Source of the DNA: Dipylidium caninum
Taxonomy: Eukaryota; Platyhelminthes; Cestoda; Cyclophyllidea; Dipylidiidae
Direction of reading: 5' to 3'
Assembly (NCBI GenBank): GCA_017562135.1
Contig: QEYB01001312.1
Span: 1,488,001-1,552,000, forward strand
DNA length: 64,000 nucleotides
The position numbers were made by a program, and so were the translations under genes. This document shows, one piece after another, positions 1 through 12,385 of this stretch. The notes under the pieces were generated by a model. It was given only the letters and a program-made list of their open reading frames with translations. It was not told where the DNA came from and searched no databases. Each line of letters opens with the position of its first letter. The first letter of the stretch is position 1.

Positions 1-3000
1 GTTTGATGATGTCCTCGTGGCGCGCCTCTATGTCCGCCAACGACTGCTTTGCCTGCTGCGTGTCCGTCATTATCTGCAAACAGACGAAAATAGAATTAGC
101 TCCTCTCCTTTGGAGCTCGGGGTAGGCGATCTCCGACTCCCCAGGGGCATTCGGAAATGATCAAAATTTATTGGAACGACTACACAACTTATCTCGTATG
201 GTTGCCGTGGCAAAAGCATAACCCGTTTTCTTGATTTAGAACTCCCAAGTCGCAAATCAACGAATTTTCGGTCCGCGGCTGGCCGCTGGAGCCGGCTACG
301 ATTTCGGTAAACGCGCGCCACAACTAAAGTTGTCAACTTCAAATGACAAACAATGCAGTGACTATTCGTCAACGTTGTCATATTTTCTAAGAGAAAACCC
401 AAAGAATAAGGTTGCCGGGTACATCGTTACATTGTGTGAAGGAATCACGAGACTGAGTAGTCTTCTATACGTCTCTAGAATGGGCATTTGGTGGACTTGG
501 TCGCCGTTATTCCTTTGGCAATACTCAAACGAAACAAATGGCGAACTGAGGGTAGAAAAATCGTCCTGAGGTGATCGCACAGGGTCACGTTCGTGTGTTG
601 GCCTCGGGCAAGAATCATGACAAAAATCGCAGACAATCCGCCGAGTTTGTCACTAGCGCATCGGGCTCCCCTGCTGGTCTCACACGACCCGTGAAGGCCA
701 CACCGGCGTCAGCAGCGGGCCGCACAGTAGATGGAGCCTCGGATGAGAACTAACTTTGCCTGAACGCTGCCTCTAACTGCGTGCGACCCCTCACTTTTCC
801 CCAAGGCTCCAGCCACCCTGGTAAGGCGGTACTAACCGTCCTTACTCCTGCACCCGTATTTACGCAAATTTTGGCTGAACGTTCCTCCACAAGGAGTGAG
901 AATGTTGACGAAATATGTAGGGTTGAAAGGTTTCCGGGCCCAAGAAACAGCCTTAATGTGATTTTGTGCCCATTCGGGGCTTGAGGGAAACGTGTGGTCA
1001 ACCGGATGACGGCTACGGATGGTGCATGGGGGAAGGGATGACGACGGCACGGGATCTTTTGGTCGCATCGCTAAAGCAGTAAAACGAGGCCACAAGCCAT
1101 GAAAAGTTGAACTGCGCGGACCAGAAAGGGGATAAAGGAGACGAGGGGCCAAATAGCCCTTTGAGTTTCGGTAACGAAGAGGCATACAATTCGCTCTCTG
1201 GGCGACCGCGGGGGTTTAAATGCGCGTCCTCGCACTGCTCTGGATGGGGTTTTTCAGGTGATGAAAAGGTACAGGGAAGCCTCCATTTCAAAAGCTCATA
1301 CTGGCTTATAATCATTTCATAGAGATAACGCTTTTATTGCTCCCCTGCAAATTGAATGAAAGAAGTAAGTGGACTAGGAAGGTGTGAAATATTAAATTAG
1401 TGCTGGATGAACCGTCTCAGCGGCTGGTGAGGAAGTGCCGAGGGGTGTTAACAGTTTGAAGAGGCTGCAAGGCAGGCGCATGACCAAAGAAGACGAGACC
1501 ACTAACAGGCGGGTGAAACGTGATGCGATGCGATGCTGCGAGTCAGCAGATCTACCATTTCGGACGACTTTGAACGCTCAAAACCGCCTGATATCATAAG
1601 AGAGGGCGCCCCGTGACCTGGGCGCTAAGACTAGCAGTGTATATTGGCAGAAAACAACATTGAAGTTTTTAATGTCACTTGAAAAAGATGGAGAAGGTGA
1701 AGGAGATTGTTGGGAAAGAGTTGTGCTAAAGAACTGACCTCCCGCAAGGTTCAAGACATCGGCTAGTGTAAAGCAAGAAGAAGGCGGTCTTGCGTAAAAA
1801 AGCTTCCGAAGGCATATTAGGTAGAGATCAGGAAGTCATGAAGCAATTCCACATGTTTAATCGGTTAGAGTGGGAGAAGAAAAACAAAAAAAGCCCCCCC
1901 CCCTTCTCCCCCGCCCCGCCGTAATTGCGTCAACTGCCAGAATACGTCCATTATGAGGTCCTATTAACCACAAATAGCACTTTCAATGAGACTACTCAAA
2001 CGGCAATTCCACTGCCCATCTGCCGCCTAGACCCGAGCATTGTCCGTCTTCAATTGGGATGCATGTAACACTCTGGGTTTCATTGCAATGACAACAAGAG
2101 GTTTTCATAAACAAACCGAAAACGGTGCAATTTATGCAAGCATAAGTGGTTCTGAGCAATTATATCTCCGTTTAAAGTCCTGAAACTATTCCGTCTGGAT
2201 TTTAGAAGACAAATTAAGCGGGATCTTCTACTTGGGTCGGGCGGAGACTCTAGAAATCGACACCCTTGATAAAATATCACTTTTTTTAAAGAGTGAGGGT
2301 CCTAGCCTTCGAGTAAGGTGAAAAGGAAGTCTAACCTCTTGGGTGAAGATGGCAGGATTGCCCGACTCCAGCATATCCTCCAACTCCTCATTTGTTATCT
2401 TTCGTTCGGCTAAAAAAAGGAAACAGGCAATAAAGGTGAAAGAACGGGGAGACGAACACAGAGGGGAGGAGTTTCAGGTGACAAATTGGAGAGTATGGAG
2501 CCTAATTGAACCAAAAAAGGACGTGGCATTTGGCACGCAGGAAATATAATTACTACGAGTTGGAAAGACGGAGAGGCCAGGTGCTACATCCTTTATCGCT
2601 CGCCTACGACCGCCAGCGTCGCTCTATTCCGGTATCTATAAATAGACACTCAAATAATTCATTCCCCTCCCTCTACTTCTGCCTCCCTGCCTATCTCCGC
2701 CTGTATATATATCTTTATCGCATCATCACCAGTGCAGTAAAATCACACCGCTCCGCGCTCCATACTCCACACTCACAGTCGAGTGAGGCGGGGAGAGTAA
2801 TTAGTGGATGCGCGCAGGCTCCTCTCGGATAATGACCACCGGGAGAAAGAGTTGACTGACACGGTGGGGACTTGCACAAACACGACTCCTGGGTGGCATT
2901 GCATGCTACACGGACGAATTAGAGGGTCATGTCCTCCGGGCTCAGGAAAGGAATGCCATGGGAGGGTGACTGACTTAAGGAATCGCGGTGACCGCTGTCT

Positions 3001-6000
3001 GGTCTTCTGTCAACTTTAGTGTGAAATTTAAGACATTTCACTCCCCAAAGGACAACACTTTCGCCACATTGGTTTTCCGACTTCCGTAAAGGGACACGCC
3101 AGAAAGAAATGCAGCAGTTTAAATGATTCACTTACATTCAAGGGTACAACATTACAGTTTGAATAAATAACTTCAAATTCTGTTGATTCACATATTCGCA
3201 TTCTAAAGCCATGGCTAAAAGTCCTACTTCCACAATGAGCCAAAGCAACAGTGTTAAAGTCACTAGTGACAGCCTGTCAAATGACAACGGATTGCCGTCA
3301 ATTGGACATTATTTAAGTCAACAATTTTCGTGTGTTTTATCGTAAAAACGTGGAGATGCGAAGCACCCTTTACCCGGGGGGCTAGGAATATGTAGAATGA
3401 AACACGAATTCTTACTTTCTTCGAAGTCATCTCGCTGAAACACGAGCCGATAGTGAGCTCCAATATTCCTAGTATGGGAGGAGAAATTACCACTCGAGAT
3501 TCGTGCATTACCATCATTGCACCATGCGATGATCTGCCCGATAGGCAGGCTTCAAAAGTGCCGCCTTGAAATCCCAAACTGGTAAGAAAGTCATCACGAG
3601 GCGGAGATTTCTCGATGGCCCTGATCTATCCAAACTCGCCATTAAGCTGTAAATTTTCGGAATGGTGAAATTTTGTGTATGGCAATAGTGCTAACGGTAG
3701 CACCGTTTTGAAGGGTTTTCACTCGTGCGATCGTGTTACTTGATCAAACCCTACAACGCAGCTTCAACACACGACTCGGTCGCTGAGGGGGCGCTTCAGC
3801 TGAACACGAAAACGACAATGTCGAGCCGGGGCGAGGGCTAAGGCAGTGGACAAACGAATAGAGCCAGTGCTCACCAATCTCCATTTGGCGTTTGATCCGG
3901 TTTTTACAGGCATCTCTGAAAGCAACCTGGGCTTTGTTGTAGTCGGTCATCACCTCGATGAAATTTCGAGAGATGGTAGAATACTAAAACGCGGGGGTCA
4001 ATAAGTTGTAACATCAAATGCAAGGATAACTCCTTTGAATCAAGGCACAAAATCAGCTGCCAAGTAGTAAACTGGCAGTACCACAAGTCCTATTTTTACG
4101 CGTCATAGCAACGAAAACAAACGCCACCTAAGCTTAAGGGAGTGGCTTGGTCCAAAAGGAGATAATGGTTTCATTCTTCGTTCCATATAGTCTTAGTCTG
4201 AATTAAAACTCAAGACAAGCGGCTTCGCCAAAAATTCACTCTATTCTCCCTTGAAAATATCATTTATAATTATTGAAGCGTCCACGCAGTATAAATGATG
4301 TTCCCTTAAGGGAAACGTATTTTTCAAGCTCCAACAACACAATTTTTCATTGTTTCACAAAAGGAAGAGTGGTGAAACTCAAATTCTTTTTGGCATACGC
4401 TCTCCGGAAAGAAGACGCAGTTTTAGCTGTTACGGAAACGTTTATACTTCACGCCCTCGCTCTCTTTCCCTTCCCTCCGTATGGGCAATGAAAAAGGGGA
4501 ACCTGAGCTAAGAGGCCTCCACACTTACCCCTATTTAGGGGGTACATGGACTGGTGACAAATTAATGTCAATTTTCGACGAAAACGTGTCCTTACTGGTC
4601 TGTGACGTTTCATAAATGCGCATAATTGTACGACCGCCTTCGAAATTGAAATTTTGTCCAGCTTTTTTTTAAAAATAACATTCAAAGGAATGCACAAAAA
4701 ATGAGAATGATGGTGACGCATCAGGACTGTGAGGCCACACAGGCTCTTCTCATCTTACAATGATTCTCTGCGTTTTAGACGACCCAGTATTGAAAGGGCG
4801 GACTGTCATTTTAGATAGCTTCTCTTAAACAGCGGGCTTCCTCGACAGCATTAACCACTATTGAGAGGTAAAATCGACTCAAAGAAGGGAATAAGGGCAG
4901 GGCTCAAAGGCCACAAATACCTGAGTTTTTCGAATTCTCAAGTCTGCTGAAGATTTATCTGCATTCTCGTCGTACTCGATGTTCATCTCCATCTCTACAG
5001 AGGGATGATGGGTAAGCACTGAGCGAACATACGTTTTAACTTGGCACGAACTTTGTGAGCCAACATCTTGATCTCCGCCATTGCCTCCTCCAGTTGAGCT
5101 TTCGTTTCTGTAAAATGTAAGTCCATCAAAATTAAGCAAAGAGCAAGAGTCAGTGTGTCAGAATATTCGAATCATGTGTTGATATAGAGAGGTAATAGGC
5201 TATGAATGTGCAGTCCTCGTGTAATCCTCACTTTATCTACAGAAAGAAGGGTACCTTTGCCCCCATCTATCCAACTCCCCACTCCTGAGAATTACGAACA
5301 ACCTCAGCAAGTGTGTTAAGACAGTAATCGTTTAGAAGAGGAATCGAACAGCAAATCGCACTACCGAAAGAGGATGTTCGCTTAAATTACTTTTCCCATT
5401 TCATGGTGTAACTTTTCATCCCCATTCCTATGATGACACGTATGACTGTTGCACCACAATTGCCCTTGTTCAGATAAACTGGTGGATATCTGTGCTAAGA
5501 CATAGGAGTAGGACTTTTTACCGCTCGCCACTGTTTCGATGAATCACTCACGTGGGGTTCAGTCAGTCAATTTAAAAATCCCTCAACTATGGTAGTGAAA
5601 AGCAAATGGAAAAACGGATTCAGCTGAGGTGGGAAGAAAATATGATGAGATGTCATTGGAAATCCATCGTAGTAACTATAAGTGCTTAGTTTGTAGTGGA
5701 TGTCCACTAGACAAACCAGGAATATCTGAAGTGGAGCAAGGGGAAACAACAAGAGCGAAAAAGGACATCAAACAAAACAGCTAACTGATCTATAATGTGG
5801 ATAACAAGTTTCAAGACATTCTGTTTGAGATGTAGGAAGAGAAACATACTCTCACTTTGACAGAGATAGTGAACTTGTAAAAAAAATTCAACTCCCACAA
5901 AACCTAAGTACTTTCATCAAACGGCTCCGCAAACTTAACCATTACTTCCGCATCATATAAGAATCCGGTGAGGGAGAAAAGAACAGAAACGTGGTAAATC

Positions 6001-8123
6001 ATCGGATCTTGGACAAAAGGCGAAGAGAAGAGCGGTGGAAATAAATGATTACCGGTTTTCCATGAAGATTTTGAATATTTGTTCCCGCTCATTTTATTAA
6101 AAATCCAAATTATAACCTTCCTTAAATTTAAGTGAGGGACAAGAGAACCTAAATATATGAAAATGTCACTCACTCTCATCCTGGTTGGGAGAGGAGAGAA
6201 TATCACCATGTTTATTCTTTACATCCTCCACCAGAGCTTGAATCCGTTCAATGAACTTGCGAATCTCCTCCACCTGTGCAAAGAACTCATTCATGTACTG
6301 CGAACCGTCCAGCGAGACCGGCGTCTCCGACATCCCACCCTCATCCTCTGGCTGTGCCTATGTGAAGAAAAAAACTAATCCATCCGTCAATCTCTACCAA
6401 CTTACGCCCAACACCATCTGCAGCCGCTAAATACACCTCTGACTCGATCTCGAAATTTGAGCTTACTTACCTTACCCTTCTAGAATCTCACTTTTTGGTG
6501 TCTGATTAAGTCTCCAAATCTTTTCCATCCAATCAAACAAAATTCACGCGCACCTTTCACATAAATTCTTTTGTGCCTTAGTGAACTAAAGTTGAGGTTC
6601 AATTATGAAAGTAGATATCCTGTTACTTTACTGAAATGTTGTTGATTTCACTCATATAATCCTAAGCCTCTGTCATTCAACAGCCCGAATCTCCGGACTG
6701 CAACCCAATTTTTCTTATATCGCATTTTGATGATGAGCTACAGATACAATCTGAAGACCGTTTTCGTAGTTGTTATTCCTCCAGTCTAAAATTTAGGGGA
6801 ACATTGGTTCTCGGTTTTGATATCAAACTAACTACATACAGTGAAAATTAATACTCCTGTTGGATGTACCCTAAAGTAACCAGAACACTAGATTCTTTCG
6901 TCTAATTAATCTTAGAGTTTAAAGCCAATTAAATAAAAAAAACCATGTTATTACCCTCCCTTCTCGTACATTACCACTTAACAGTCAAATTTATTTCATC
7001 CACATTTCCTTCAGACCGGGCCAAATCTCCTGCAAAATATGACAATTCGCTTGAAAAAACATCAACATTAACGCGCGCAAACTCTACCTCGGCATCCAAT
7101 ACCCGTGCAAAGAAACACACTGAACTAACATATTGCTTAGTTATATAGTAGATAGGAAAGATACGACTAGAAATTACATCTTCATAAATAATCGAAAGAG
7201 TAGGAAAAGTCCCATGCTATCAAAAGCAAAATCGCAATAAAGGATAGCGAGATCCACACGTCGAATAAGAGCCAGCATCCTTAACCACAAAATTTCTTCT
7301 CCGATATAACAGCTGAGCGGTTATGAATGCTATTTAAACCTACACACGCCCTCTACAAAGACGAAAGCAATGCTGGCCATTTTTTACAATAACAATATGG
7401 GAGGAAATATTATTGCAAACGGATCCATGCTTCGCATTTTAAAATAAAGTTCGACGAAATTGACCTGCCTAGATCAATTTTAACATAATCATGTCGATAC
7501 TTGTTTACAGAAGGGACCTACATAAATAAACAAAAAGGCTTTTATGAATCAGAGTCAAGGAATGCGTCCGAGAAATGTGCTGTATTAAAAGAACAAATAA
7601 ACTCCCGTAAATCTGTAGCCAATAGTAACAATCGGAAGGTGGTCCCGGGACCTTTTTTGCAATTAAGATCATGATTTATAAGACTGAAGCAACACTGAGA
7701 ATATGGCACGATTCAAAATGTCGAAATCAAAAATGACCAAGCCATGTCAAGATATTGAATTATCGATATCAAAATAACCAATGCGACAGTACGTGGAAAA
7801 AGAAGTAAAAACACAGATAGAAAAGGAATGAAGGCGGTGGAATTTGTAGATGAGCATACGGGCAAATTGAGAGAACAAATTTGCACAAGTATCAATGTAC
7901 AAAAAAATGTTCTAGTAAGTGCCCATAAGGAGTTTATCCATACCGACAGGGCGGGAATGAGTTGAAACTATTAACGTAGAACGTCAACTAAAGCAGTTAA
8001 TAATGAAATGTCCAGGAACGAAAACCAAAGCACTCATGCCTTTGAAGGTGTTGCGGAATCAGGGCATTTCAATAACACACAACTACTTACCGCCTTAAGA
8101 GCTCCCAGCAAGTCCTTCGTCAT
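1..8123 (-). CDS. STX1: Syntaxin-1 (plasma-membrane t-SNARE), 3' end beyond the window
   Basis: Syntaxin-1 is the membrane-anchored Qa-SNARE that pairs with SNAP-25 and synaptobrevin for regulated exocytosis. Seven coding exons can be read on the minus strand: 8091-8123, 6174-6357, 5033-5107, 4921-4994, 3876-3983, 2336-2409 and 1-73. All have GT-AG borders and their reading phases agree. The protein starts [11 protein letters not shown], followed by the Habc domain ([16 protein letters not shown], then [12 protein letters not shown] and [12 protein letters not shown]), the linker ([18 protein letters not shown]) and the start of the SNARE helix ([12 protein letters not shown]). About 207 codons are visible; the rest of the SNARE motif and the C-terminal membrane anchor lie off the left edge. 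Introns run from 38 bp (4995-5032) to over 2 kb. The 11-codon first exon was chosen because its ATG, length and phase match arthropod syntaxin-1. The gene is divergent from the ankyrin-repeat gene next to it. Identification is firm; the paralogue number is by family resemblance. Confidence 0.93.
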
Positions 8124-8669
8124 CCCCTACAGAAAGTCGAAGTCGGCGAAGTTAAGGGAACGATGCAAACAAAATATTAAACGGTTGGTAATAGCCCATG
8201 ACCGTTATTTCACACAGCATCACGACTTAGAATATATTAACTCTTTTATTTACTGAAAAAGTTCTGATTTGCCTATACGGAAATGATGCTAAATTCTCTA
8301 TGTTTACATTGCGGTTAGTTTATAACCACTTTTACTGTATAATTTTTTGGCGTTTTTCTTAATTGTAAATGTTTTTATGCACTGTTAATGAGGTTATTGT
8401 TTTGGCATGTTTTCGTCACCTAAAAAAAATACGACATCCCAAGCTTGCCACTTTTTCAGTGACTTATGCATGCTTCGGATCCTTCCAAAAACTAAACCTA
8501 CTACGAGTTCCACAGAAATTTTACTAGCCTGTTGACCTCGCGGGCGATCGAAATATTCTCGTCCAGTTTGCCGAGCAATGGTAGTAAGGGTCGTCGTCCC
8601 CGCTCCCTCATTTCTACCGAAAAATGATAGCAGCGGAATAGCCAGCGCTACTTCACCTACTGCCAACAG
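8124..8669. other. Intergenic or 5' region between divergent syntaxin and ankyrin-repeat genes
   Basis: This ~545-bp stretch separates the syntaxin start codon (minus) from the first ankyrin-gene exon I can recognise (plus). It should hold the promoters of both and any upstream exon of the ankyrin gene. A short plus-strand frame opening at 8407 and a possible donor near 8582-8586 could belong to such an exon. I could not match them to the family, so no exon is called. Confidence 0.4.
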
Positions 8670-9440
8670 GTCACTACGGTCCTTACTAACCTTCAAAGAC
8701 GCAATGTACAGACCTTCAAAGTTGATTCACAAATCGCTCTGTCCATCTTCCAAATGGCTGCTCAGGGCGAGTTATTACAACTGCAAGCTAAGTTGGACAC
8801 GCCAGGCGTCAACATCGACCAACGTGATGACAAGGTTAAAAACGCGTTACCTCTCAGCCTAGTTTGATACACGGTTCCCCTACCTAACACAGCAGCCACG
8901 TTCCGTCAGCCATTATGCAAACACATTTTCGACCTTTAATTTTACTTTTTTAATGCTTTGTGTGGTTAAAGGTGTGTAATTAATCAGTTTAACTTTTTGT
9001 AGGGATTTTCCCCCTTACTCTGGGCTTGCGCTAACGGTCAGAAGGCTGCAGTGGAGTTGCTTCTCTTTCGTGGTGCCAACCCTTATGTACGAGGACTAAA
9101 CGGGGAAAGTGCTCTGTTGCTGGCGGCTTGCCGAGGCCATTATGAGGTTGTGCAGTACCTCTTGCGCGCTGGCCTGCCCGTTGACACTTCTGACGAGTTG
9201 GAGAACACGGCCCTCATGTTTGCCACCTTCTACAACCACGTGGCCATCGTGTCGCTTCTGCTCGACTGGGGCGCTGATGTGACTGCGGTGAACGGTGAAG
9301 GATGGGACGCACTGCAGATCGCCGTCCGTCGTGGCTCTCGCTCAAGCCAACGCATAATTGAAAAGCATCTCGTGTCCCTCCTCACTCCCGAAGTTCATCA
9401 TGGCCACCAAATTACCTCAGTCATTGGCCCCTTAACCTAA
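8670..9440 (+). CDS. ANKRA2/RFXANK-family ankyrin-repeat protein, 5' end unresolved
   Basis: Vertebrate members are ankyrin adaptors that bind PxLPxI-type peptides in partners such as class IIa histone deacetylases and RFX transcription factors. Two exons are clear: 8670-8834 and 9003-9440 (stop at 9438-9440), joined in phase 0 across a 168-bp GT-AG intron. The first exon holds the family's conserved entry segment (TNLQRRN, then IALSIFQMAAQGELLQLQ). The second holds about four ankyrin repeats, with the usual cores SPLLWACANGQKAAVELLL, SALLLAACRGHYEVVQYLL, TALMFATFYNHVAIVSLLL and a last helix ending in IIEKHLVSLL. The visible part is 200 residues, enough for the whole ankyrin domain. I did not find the initiating exon; acceptor CAACAG before 8670 fits a splice border, so a start upstream is expected. 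Its 3' end faces the derlin gene, about 300 bp away. I cannot tell ANKRA2 from RFXANK, and invertebrates may have a single ancestor of both. Confidence 0.88.
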
Positions 9441-9748
9441 ACCCACTCACCCCACATTCTTCCTATTTTAACTCCCCGCATTTACAACGTATTCGCTGTG
9501 TTTACACTTCTTATTCCTTTTATACTATTTGTATCCGTTTATACGTCCCTGGATTTCGATCTTCAACTATACCTTTTATCCGTCTCTTCTAGGTTCCTTG
9601 CACACCCAAAATTCATTTTGGACTGTCGCCGCATCTTACTCAATGAGACGTCAACAGGGTGGTGGGAAAACGAAGATAAAATTCAAAACCATCACAAAGC
9701 ATTTAAACAAAATATTCAGTTGTAAGATTGTGATGCTGCCATCTGTTC
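9441..9748. other. Short convergent 3' intergenic region
   Basis: The ankyrin gene (plus) and the derlin gene (minus) end toward each other with only about 308 bp between stop codons. I saw no AATAAA on either strand here, so their 3' untranslated regions may overlap or use variant signals. Confidence 0.4.
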
Positions 9749-10669
9749 TTACTGCGCTCCCCACTCAAAGCCCCCTGGTCGTTCTTCCGGCAGTGGTTGA
9801 TAGGCGGGGTCATCATTACGACGATCCAGCAAATTCCGCCTGGGCGTGATAGGAGGCGCCAAGTTAGTTGATAGAAATGTGCAAATAGTTAAAGGGTAGG
9901 GATTTAACTTACAGGAACTCAGGCGTGCGCAGTATGCGGAAGCCATTAGGTTGGTTGGGAAAAACGTCCTCTAGTACGTAGTACAAGTGGCCTATAACAA
10001 TGCCTACACACAGTAGATATAAAGTAAAAGGTACGGTCTACCAACAAGGTCCATGGTAGCATTGTTACCGAGGATGTATGAGATGGCGAAGAATACCCAT
10101 GGCAAATAGGGTGCGCGCACTGTGATGAGACCAAGAATGTTTAGCATGACTGAGGGATTGTTGCGACTCCACACGTACACCAGCATTGTTGTCAGTACAT
10201 GGCTGAGAAAGATCATTTGTAACAAGATCGCAGCAATCTATGGTAAGGCGTTTAGTTGCGCGTTATGCCAAACCAAATGGCTTACAATTGAGAGCACGCC
10301 CCCAAAGAGGAACATCATAAGGAAATCAGCAGATCTACCGTAGAATTGATTCTCCTCGAGCATACGGCAATACCGATAGACGAATATCATATTAACAAAG
10401 AAGTTGACGTCTATGGTACCGAAATAGCAAAAGCAGGACACCAACCGCCACAGCTACAAATAACTACCTGGAAATAATGCGTACTTGCAAATCATGAAAA
10501 ATAAGATTTGGGTTGAAGTATATCTGCAAGGGTGAGAGAACATGAAGATGCTAAAAAGTTAAACGAAAAAAAATAAACTTACAACACCAATGGTCAATGA
10601 AAGGCACAAAAGGGTGTAGAATTTTGTAATAGGTGGGACACTACTGAGTCCGTGACGAAACTCATCCAT
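9749..10669 (-). CDS. DERL2: Derlin-2-type rhomboid pseudoprotease (ERAD)
   Basis: Derlins are ER-membrane proteins of the inactive rhomboid group that help move misfolded proteins out of the ER for p97 and proteasome degradation. Six exons give a complete 232-residue protein: 10583-10669, 10485-10550, 10286-10453, 10042-10237, 9913-10003 and 9749-9839. All introns are GT-AG and short (32, 31, 48, 38 and 73 bp). Conserved points are the N-terminal PPITKFYT segment, [13 protein letters not shown], the [19 protein letters not shown] block, [13 protein letters not shown], the derlin WSR motif ([10 protein letters not shown]), a GxxxG transmembrane motif (GIVIGH) and the late segment [17 protein letters not shown]. 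These and [14 protein letters not shown] [11 protein letters not shown] are closer to Derlin-2/3 than to Derlin-1. The length matches the ~239 residues of the human protein. The extreme C terminus is shorter than the vertebrate p97-binding tail. The start codon was chosen because it opens the only frame joining in phase to exon 2. Confidence 0.93.
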
Positions 10670-11767
10670 TCTTCAGACTGTGCGGCTGATCGTGTGGCGC
10701 ATTTTAATGGCATTCTGGCGACAAATCTCATTGTTTCGTTTTTTTTCCAATAGCATATTAGCTCTACTTGTTGCTATTATCAAAAATTTGTCGAATGGCT
10801 AGTATACACATTATTATATTGATAAAAGGTTTGTTGCGTCATGCAAAAATGGTATTCAAAAATAACATTTACAAAATTTATTAGTATATATTGTTTACGT
10901 TTCCCAATTGAAACCATCAAACTAGGCGACACATAAACTAACTTGTTTTTTCGCAGATAATTAGCTAGAAGTTAGGTATTCTTATAAAGTTTCCATGGTA
11001 AATCATCTTTTTCGAACCTAACTGCCCTGATGCTTGGTGTGGCGCCGCATATAGTAGTGTGTCCAGCCTTGGCCCCGTCGCCTATTCTCCCTTTATTTCT
11101 GCTCCCTGTGTTCCGACGGTGCCGCTAGACTTCGGTATTGTTCTCCTGCTGAAAAATCTGCACATTTCCGCTTCCTTCCATTTTTGCGCTTGTTATTCAT
11201 ACCTTATGTCCTTGCAGCTTCTCCTTTCGCTTTATTAATCAGGAATCCACAGACGCTCCCACTTTGCTTATCTACCCCTGTATTTCCTCGTACCTATTAG
11301 TTGAACTTTGATGAAAACCATACCATGTGTTAGCTAGTCTACATGAGCCTTTTATATCTAAACTGTTTTGGAAAATGTCTTAGTCTAACTTTGTTCGTTG
11401 TTGATAACTTAAGGTTAGCATGTTTCGTTTATTCACCGTGCTCAGTTGTAGATTAACTTATTATTGTAGTATACGTATTGCATTAGGGTAAATATGGTTC
11501 TTGTGCATGACTCGTAACGGATTATTTTATGCGCGCGCCGTGACGCTATTCATCCCTCTTATGCTATTCAATTTAATAATGCATCGTCTTCTTCACTTTT
11601 GGAATTGCGGTCCACTCTAAATCGTTCCGAACTTCTGTTTTATTTTTCCGTTCATTAGTCTTTTATCCTGTCATCAAGTACTTAAACTGTCTTGTCATAT
11701 CTTTTACTTGATTGGCTTTTGAGTTAATTTCTAATTTTCGACGTCTCTTTTGCCGTATCGTTTCAGA
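10670..11767. other. Intergenic region between divergent derlin and DCTN5 genes
   Basis: About 1.1 kb of AT-rich DNA holding the presumed promoters of both genes. I see no further coding segment. A pyrimidine-rich tract ending in TTTCAG lies at its right end, directly before the DCTN5 start codon. Confidence 0.45.
11742..11767 (+). promoter_or_regulatory. 3' splice acceptor immediately before the DCTN5 start codon
   Basis: A T/C-rich tract followed by CGTTTCAG ends one base before the A of the ATG. This is a good acceptor. It could close an intron in the 5' untranslated region or receive a trans-spliced leader, a process known in flatworms. The sequence alone cannot separate the two. Confidence 0.5.
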
Positions 11768-12385
11768 ATGGAATTACAGGACATTTTTTACGATGGTTCC
11801 CAATATGTAGAAACAGCTAGTGGTAACAAGGTTAGTCGTGAGGCAGTAATTTGTGGCAGCCAGAACATTGTTCTCAGCGGCAAAACTATCATCATGTCAA
11901 ACTCCATAATCCGCGGTGACCTAGCCAACATACGCATCGGCCGTCGCTGTATTATCAGCGAAGGTTCTGTGATCCGACCACCTTTTAAGAAATTCTCCAA
12001 GGGCGTCGCCTTCTTCCCTCTGCAAATTGGTGACCATGTTTTTGTTGGTGAAGGTGCTGTTGTTAACGCCGCCCAAATCGGATCCTATGTTCATATCGGA
12101 CGCAACTGTGTGGTGGGTAGACGGTGTGTGCTGAAGGATGCCTGCGCCCTGTTAGACAACACAGTCCTTGCCCCTGAAACTATAGTTCCGCCCTTCTCCG
12201 TTTTTGGAGGCTCTCCGGGCCACCCGGTGGCTGAGCTGCCCGAGTGCACACCCGAGTTGATGGCTGAACTGACGCGCAGTTACTATGAACACTTTTTGCC
12301 CAACCCCGAGTCTTCGGCCACCGCCGCCGCTGGTACTGCTAGACGTGTTCTTGCGACTTCCACCGACGTCAGGAAGGCTATCTGA
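11768..12385 (+). CDS. DCTN5: Dynactin subunit 5 (p25)
   Basis: DCTN5 (p25) sits in the pointed-end complex of dynactin, the dynein activator, and helps recruit membrane cargo such as endosomes. The single uninterrupted frame encodes about 205 residues starting [16 protein letters not shown]. The family signature [56 protein letters not shown] and [12 protein letters not shown] is present. It builds a left-handed beta-helix of hexapeptide repeats, followed by [19 protein letters not shown] and a C-terminal helix ending SYYEHFLP. About 20 Ser/Ala/Thr-rich residues follow, which I do not recall in the ~182-residue vertebrate protein. An in-frame ATG exists 18 bp upstream (11750), but homology and the splice-acceptor-like TTTCAG at 11761-11766 favour 11768. 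No intron interrupts the coding region, unlike its multi-exon neighbours. Confidence 0.95.
   Translation: MELQDIFYDGSQYVETASGNKVSREAVICGSQNIVLSGKTIIMSNSIIRGDLANIRIGRRCIISEGSVIRPPFKKFSKGVAFFPLQIGDHVFVGEGAVVNAAQIGSYVHIGRNCVVGRRCVLKDACALLDNTVLAPETIVPPFSVFGGSPGHPVAELPECTPELMAELTRSYYEHFLPNPESSATAAAGTARRVLATSTDVRKAI

Noticed and set aside
3263..3577. Minus-strand frame inside the syntaxin gene
   Set aside because: It matches no syntaxin segment; the flanking exons at 3876-3983 and 2336-2409 already join in phase without it.
8394..8696. Minus-strand frame starting MKVSKDRSDLLAV, resembling a syntaxin N terminus
   Set aside because: It is the antisense of the first ankyrin-gene exon. A better syntaxin first exon with correct phase and donor exists at 8091-8123.
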